The notes beneath the pieces are model-generated. The model worked only from the letters and a program-made list of their open reading frames with translations. It did not search any database and was not told the DNA's origin. From contig PTEU01000001.1 of NCBI GenBank assembly GCA_004359425.1, positions 1,618,119 to 1,666,821 of the forward strand: DNA of 48,703 nucleotides, in the 5' to 3' direction. The position numbers were made by a program, and so were the translations under genes. Each line of letters opens with the position of its first letter. Position 1 is the first letter of the stretch. Source of the stretch: Ideonella sp. MAG2 (GTDB lineage: Bacteria; Pseudomonadota; Gammaproteobacteria; Burkholderiales; Burkholderiaceae_C). Of this stretch, positions 44,113-48,703 are shown one piece after another.

Positions 44113-44808
44113 ATGATCATCCGCCTCCTATCACTGGCCGCTGTCACGGGCCTGAGTTGCGCTTCTGCTTTGGCAGGGCGCCCTATGGCCACCGAAGACG
44201 CGGGCGTCCTAGACGCCGGTGCCTGCGAGCTTGAGAGCTTTGCGGGCCGCAGCCGACCGGCAGGCGGGCCTTCCAGCCAGGTCCTGTCGATGCAGTTGGG
44301 CTGTGGCGTGGGTGCGAACAGCCAGCTTGCCCTTGCGGCGGCGCGCAGCAATTCGGACGGCGAATCGACACGTACGCTGACCTTGCTTGGCAAGACGGCA
44401 CTCAACCCCGATGCTGATGATGATGCTCCGTCCTACGCCTTGGCATGGGCCTTGGGGGCCGATTCCGCACAGGGCGGCATGAGACACGAAGGTACAGCTC
44501 TCAACGCTGTGATGAGTTGGCCCTTGCATGACAAGGTCACGCTGCACGCCAACATCGGTTGGAGTCACTCTGCCAGCGCCAAGCAAAGCACCACAGGCTG
44601 GGCAGTGGGCGTGGAACATAACTTTGTGAACGCGCTGGACATGACCGCTGAGACCTATGGCAACGACCGCGAGTCTGCGCCTTGGGTGCAAGTGGGTCTG
44701 CGCTGGGCTGTACGGCCAAATCAGCTCTATGTAGACACCAACTATGGCGTCCAAGTCGGGGGCGATCGCCAAAGGTCGATCAGCGTGGGCCTGCGCTGGG
44801 CGTTTTGA
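44113..44808 (+). CDS. Predicted outer-membrane beta-barrel protein
   Basis: A 231-residue exported protein. The signal peptide IIRLLSLAAVTGLSCASALA is followed by repeated amphipathic strands such as LTLLGKTALN, VTLHANIGWSH, GWAVGVEHNF and WVQVGLRWAV. It ends in the aromatic signature VGLRWAF expected for a BamA-recognised barrel. The segment MATEDAGVLDAGACELES resembles the start of porin-like transporter proteins of the phenol-degradation MetA type. The specific role is unknown. It lies 10 bp after cheW on the same strand and is probably co-transcribed with it. Confidence 0.7.
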   Translation: MIIRLLSLAAVTGLSCASALAGRPMATEDAGVLDAGACELESFAGRSRPAGGPSSQVLSMQLGCGVGANSQLALAAARSNSDGESTRTLTLLGKTALNPDADDDAPSYALAWALGADSAQGGMRHEGTALNAVMSWPLHDKVTLHANIGWSHSASAKQSTTGWAVGVEHNFVNALDMTAETYGNDRESAPWVQVGLRWAVRPNQLYVDTNYGVQVGGDRQRSISVGLRWAF

Positions 44809-44821
44809 ATGTCATTGCCAG

Positions 44822-44855
44822 GGCATCACGCCTAGGGTGACAGGCCCGCGATGCC
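44822..44855. terminator. Hairpin between convergent outer-membrane protein gene and lolA
   Basis: GGCATC (44822-44827) pairs with GATGCC (44850-44855), and an inner GCCT/AGGC stem fits inside the loop. It lies between the ends of the two convergent genes. No T-run, so termination is only inferred from position. Confidence 0.4.
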
Positions 44856-44866
44856 TGAGACGCCGA

Positions 44867-45301
44867 TCAAGGCTCGGACACGTCAACCCCGGCAGGCACC
44901 GTGAACTTGAAGGTCTCGGGGGCTGAGGTAGCGCCCAACGCATCACCCATCTTCCGGACCGTTACCTGAGCCAGGTCGATGTCGTAGAACCAAACCTTTT
45001 GCCCATCACCCACAATGGTTTGGGCATACGGTTTTTGGTAGACGAACCGAAAGCGATTGGGGCGCAAAAACTCAAACGTGCCCGTAGATACCTTTTTCTT
45101 GACGCCGTCGGGGGCCGTGACCGTCTGCGTGAAATCGGCGCGACCAAATTTGGTGTCACGCACAAAGCCACGCAACTGGTCGAGTGCATCGGCGTGAGCC
45201 ACGCCTGAGAAAAGACAGGCGGCCGCCAAAAAAGGCGCAGCCCCCAAGGGCCATTTGTTCAGCAATTGCACACAAAACCTCGTGTAAAGCCTGCGCTTCA
45301 T
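44867..45301 (-). pseudogene. lolA: Outer-membrane lipoprotein carrier LolA with an in-frame internal deletion
   Basis: LolA ferries lipoproteins across the periplasm. The 144-residue frame has a signal peptide (LGAAPFLAAACLFSGVAHA) and a normal N-terminal half: ADFTQTV, GTFEFLRPNRFRFVYQKPYAQTIVGDG, WFYDIDLAQVTVRKMGDALGAT. It then jumps directly to the typical last residues, ETFKFTVPAGVDV. Intact LolA is about 200-210 residues; roughly 65-75 residues, several strands of the half-barrel, are missing in frame. A functional carrier is unlikely. The start overlaps the ftsK stop by four bases (ATGA), as in a coupled pair. Confidence 0.8.
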
Positions 45302-47254
45302 TCGTCGCGCTTGGGCAGCAGGATGTCCCGGCTGCCATTGGTGGACATAGCAGATATGAGCCCAGATTGCTCCATTTGTTCCAGCAAACGGGCCGCTCGG
45401 TTGTATCCGATGCGTAAATGTCGTTGAACCAAGGATATCGACGCCTTGCGGTGCTGCAGGACGATGGCCACAGCCTGGTCGTACATGGGGTCGGCTTCGG
45501 CATCGCCACCGCCCTCTGCACCACCTTCGCCCCCCTCACCCTCCAGCGTGCCGCCTTCCAGAATGCCTTCAATGTAGTTGGGCTCGCCCTGCGACTTGAG
45601 TTGCTCCACCACGCGATGAACCTCTTCGTCGGACACAAAAGCGCCATGGACACGAATAGGCAGGCCGGTGCCCGAGGGCATGTACAGCATGTCGCCCATA
45701 CCCAGCAGGGCTTCGGCACCCATCTGGTCGAGGATGGTGCGGCTGTCGATCTTGCTGCTGACTTGGAAGCTCAGACGCGTGGGAATATTGGCTTTGATCA
45801 GGCCGGTGATCACGTCCACGCTGGGGCGTTGGGTGGCCAAAATCAGGTGAATACCTGCGGCGCGCGCTTTTTGGGCCAGCCGGGCAATCAGCTCTTCGAT
45901 GCGCTTGCCCACCACCATCATCAGGTCGGCCAACTCGTCAATGACGATGACAATAAAGGGCAGGCGCTCCAGCGGTTCAGGCGCTTCGGGGGTGAGGCTG
46001 AAGGGGTTGGGCACCAGCTCACCCCGGGCGGTGGCGTCGTCAATTTTCTTGTTGAAACCCGCCAGGTTGCGCACGCCCTGCTTGCTCATGAGCTTGTAGC
46101 GCCGCTCCATCTCACCCACGGCCCAATTCAGCGCGTTGCCCGCCTGTTTCATGTCAGTGACCACCGGGCACAGCAGGTGCGGAATGCCTTCGTAGACGCT
46201 CATTTCCAGCATCTTGGGGTCGATCAAGATCAAGCGCACATCGCGCGCCTCAGCCTTGTAGAGCAGGCTGAGAATCATGCCGTTAATGCCCACCGATTTG
46301 CCCGAACCCGTGGTACCTGCCACCAAGCAATGTGGCATCTTGGCCAAGTCCGCCACCACTGGCAGGCCCACAATATCTTTGCCCAAGCCCATGGTGAGCA
46401 AGGAGGGGGCCTTGTTATAGACCTCGGAGCCCAACACTTCAGACAGGCGAATGGTTTGCCGCTTGGCATTGGGCAACTCCAAGGCCATGAGGTTTTTACC
46501 GGGGATGGTCTCAACCACCCGAATGGACACCAGCGAGAGCGAGCGGGCCAAGTCCTTGGCCAGGTTGACGACTTGCGAGCCTTTCACACCCGTAGCGGGT
46601 TCAATCTCGTAGCGCGTGATCACAGGCCCGGGCTGGGCCGCCACCACCCGAACGCTCACACCAAAGTCGGACAGCTTTTTCTCGATCAGCCGGCTGGTCA
46701 TCTCCAGGGACTCTGGCGTCACGTACTCGACGTGAGGCGGTGCTTTATCCAGCAAATCGACTTGCGGCAGCTTGGTATTGGTCAGCTCATTGAACAGCGG
46801 TGCCTGCCGCTCGCGGATAACGCGCTTGGACTCGGGCACCACGATGACCGGCGGCTCAATGATGATGGGCGCATGGTCAATGTGCTCCACCCGCTCTACT
46901 TCGACCTCCACCTCACGCTCACGCTGGGCTACCTCGCCCATGCGCACGTCTTCGGCCTTGGCGAGTTGCTCAATGCGCTTGTCTCTCACACCCAGCACCC
47001 AAGCACCCAGGGCATCGGCCACCGTCGCCCAGGAGAACCCCAAGGCCATGGGCAGAGCAGTGGCCAACAGAGCTATCCAAAACACGCCAGAGGCCGTGAA
47101 GCCCAGCCATTGTTGCGACAGAGGCCCCAGGGTGTACCCCAGAAAAGCCAAATACACCCCACATGAGCAAACGGAAACGGGCCCGCAACACCCCTGTCGA
47201 GGGGCCGGGCCCGGCTTCACTGCGGCTTCGTGCCGCAGCCGTATCTATACGCAT
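45298..47254 (-). pseudogene. ftsK: DNA translocase FtsK, N-terminal domain lost by deletion and frameshift
   Basis: FtsK couples division with chromosome segregation. The motor is intact: [25 protein letters not shown] (Walker A), [16 protein letters not shown] (Walker B), and the gamma domain ([36 protein letters not shown]). At the 5' end, an ATG at 47254 with GGGAG upstream begins [17 protein letters not shown] and reaches the first hydrophobic turn (FRLLMWGVF) in one frame. From about 47155 the continuation [15 protein letters not shown], which normally lies just before the last N-terminal helix, is in another frame. About 110 codons with three of the four membrane helices appear deleted. 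A start inside the remaining frame (GTG at 47220) could yield a soluble-like motor. Confidence 0.78.
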
Positions 47255-47312
47255 TCAATTCTCCCAGGGCTGGCGGCAGAGCAATCTGCGCGCCCCAGGC
47301 GGGGGAGCCACA

Positions 47313-47978
47313 TCACTCCGGCAAGCGGTTCTTCAGTAAAACGGAGCCATTTTCCAGCGTTTCGATCACTCCGCGCTCCTCCAAGTCTTTCATGACTCGG
47401 CTGACCATCTCGCGCGAGGCACCGACGATCTTGGCCATGTCTTGGCGGGACACCTTGCTTCGAACCACCTGATCGCCATCGACCTCTTCAGACATATCCA
47501 GCAGGGCGCGCGCCACCCGGCCATACACATCCAGCAAGGCCAGCGACTCAATTTGGCGGTCAGCGCTGCGCAAGCGGGTGACCAAGCCACGCATGATGGC
47601 GTAGGACAGGCTGGAATTCTCGGGCAAGCAGCGCGCAAATTCTTGGCGACCCAAGATCAGCATGTCGCATTGCACCTCACAGCGCACAGTGGCAGAGTGC
47701 GACTGGTTGTCGATGAGACTCATCTCACCCACATAGTCACCCGCCTCCAGAACGGCCAGAATCACCTCACGGCCCCGGGAATCAGCGGTCAGCACACGGG
47801 CACGACCATTGAGCAAAATGAACAAAGCATTGCTCTTTTTACCCTGCTCCACCACCAACTCGCCACGACGATAACGACGCTTCACCACACCATCAGCCAC
47901 CGCGCGGGCTTGATCGTTGGTCAACATCGAGAACAGCGGTACCCGGCGAATCAAGTCCAGGTTGGACAGCATCGACAT
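47313..47978 (-). CDS. Crp/Fnr-family transcription regulator
   Basis: A 221-residue regulator with an N-terminal cyclic-nucleotide-binding fold (LFSMLTNDQARAVADG, GDYVGEMSLIDNQSHSATV, where E and S-A-T-V occupy nucleotide-contact positions) and a C-terminal winged helix (VSRQDMAKIVGASREMVSRVMKDLEERGVIE). No cysteines for an iron-sulfur cluster of the Fnr type are arranged at the N-terminus, so a Crp or Clp-like ligand mode is more likely. The ATG at 47978 has GAGGGGG eight bases upstream. It lies 58 bp upstream of ftsK on the same strand and is divergent from trxB. Confidence 0.87.
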   Translation of the reverse strand: MSMLSNLDLIRRVPLFSMLTNDQARAVADGVVKRRYRRGELVVEQGKKSNALFILLNGRARVLTADSRGREVILAVLEAGDYVGEMSLIDNQSHSATVRCEVQCDMLILGRQEFARCLPENSSLSYAIMRGLVTRLRSADRQIESLALLDVYGRVARALLDMSEEVDGDQVVRSKVSRQDMAKIVGASREMVSRVMKDLEERGVIETLENGSVLLKNRLPE

Positions 47979-48113
47979 CAATGACCCCCTCAAAGAGCTC
48001 GTTTCCCAAACAGCCGCCAGCAACGCGGCTACCCAATCTTTAGAATACGCAAGCATTGTGGCTCAGCTTGAGCCCTTCCCGCCTCCGTATCACCACCCAG
48101 CGCGTCTGTTTAA

Positions 48114-48703
<590 letters not shown>

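Noticed and set aside
45418..47166. 582-codon plus-strand open frame opposite ftsK
   Set aside because: Antisense to the intact FtsK motor with no recognisable domain.

Overview
The window looks like a chromosomal segment of a GC-rich betaproteobacterium, most likely Burkholderiales and plausibly Comamonadaceae or a close relative. This rests on gene content and protein style: a liu leucine-catabolism cluster next to a TetR-type regulator, an ftsK-lolA-rarA block near trxB, a Nudix/metallo-beta-lactamase fusion, Lig E, and a PA3286-like ketoacyl synthase. The species cannot be named from the sequence alone.

Layout. Positions 3-15978 (minus strand) hold the leucine/isovalerate degradation genes in the order liuA, liuB, (accessory block), liuC, (two unrelated genes), liuD, (two unrelated genes), liuE. 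They are read away from a divergent TetR regulator (16150-16899), with a promoter and a perfect palindrome between them. The accessory block (8078-12997) has two paralogous lipoproteins coupled to a GNAT-SnoaL fusion, then a 917-bp-period tandem duplication carrying two small secreted proteins and a dead 5' copy of liuC. A 162-bp MITE-like element sits directly at the tetR stop codon. Positions 17072-32710 carry scattered housekeeping and accessory genes: an acyltransferase, srkA, a Tat-exported amine oxidase, htpG with a textbook sigma-32 promoter, an SGNH hydrolase, Nudix-MBL, a PhyH dioxygenase with a ferredoxin, a ketoacyl-ACP synthase, a phasin-like protein, exonuclease I with periplasmic DNA ligase, and riboflavin synthase. 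Positions 32905-42988 hold a CHASE histidine kinase behind a response-regulator remnant, amt with a sigma-54/NtrC control region, ppk, and a branched-chain amino-acid ABC transporter. Positions 42243-48703 hold dctB and rarA stumps, cheW, an outer-membrane protein, lolA, ftsK, a Crp-family regulator and the start of trxB.

The most striking property is a repeated lesion type. At least seven loci have lost an internal segment while both gene ends and the neighbours stay clean: an S66 carboxypeptidase, liuC, a response regulator, livH-livM (fused in frame), dctB/rarA (both truncated at one junction), lolA and ftsK. Two of these, lolA and ftsK, are normally essential. Either the genome is being pruned by short internal deletions with intact copies elsewhere, or the assembled sequence has collapsed at many places. 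The sequence alone cannot decide, but the clustering is clear. No rRNA, tRNA, CRISPR array, prophage or complete insertion sequence was seen.
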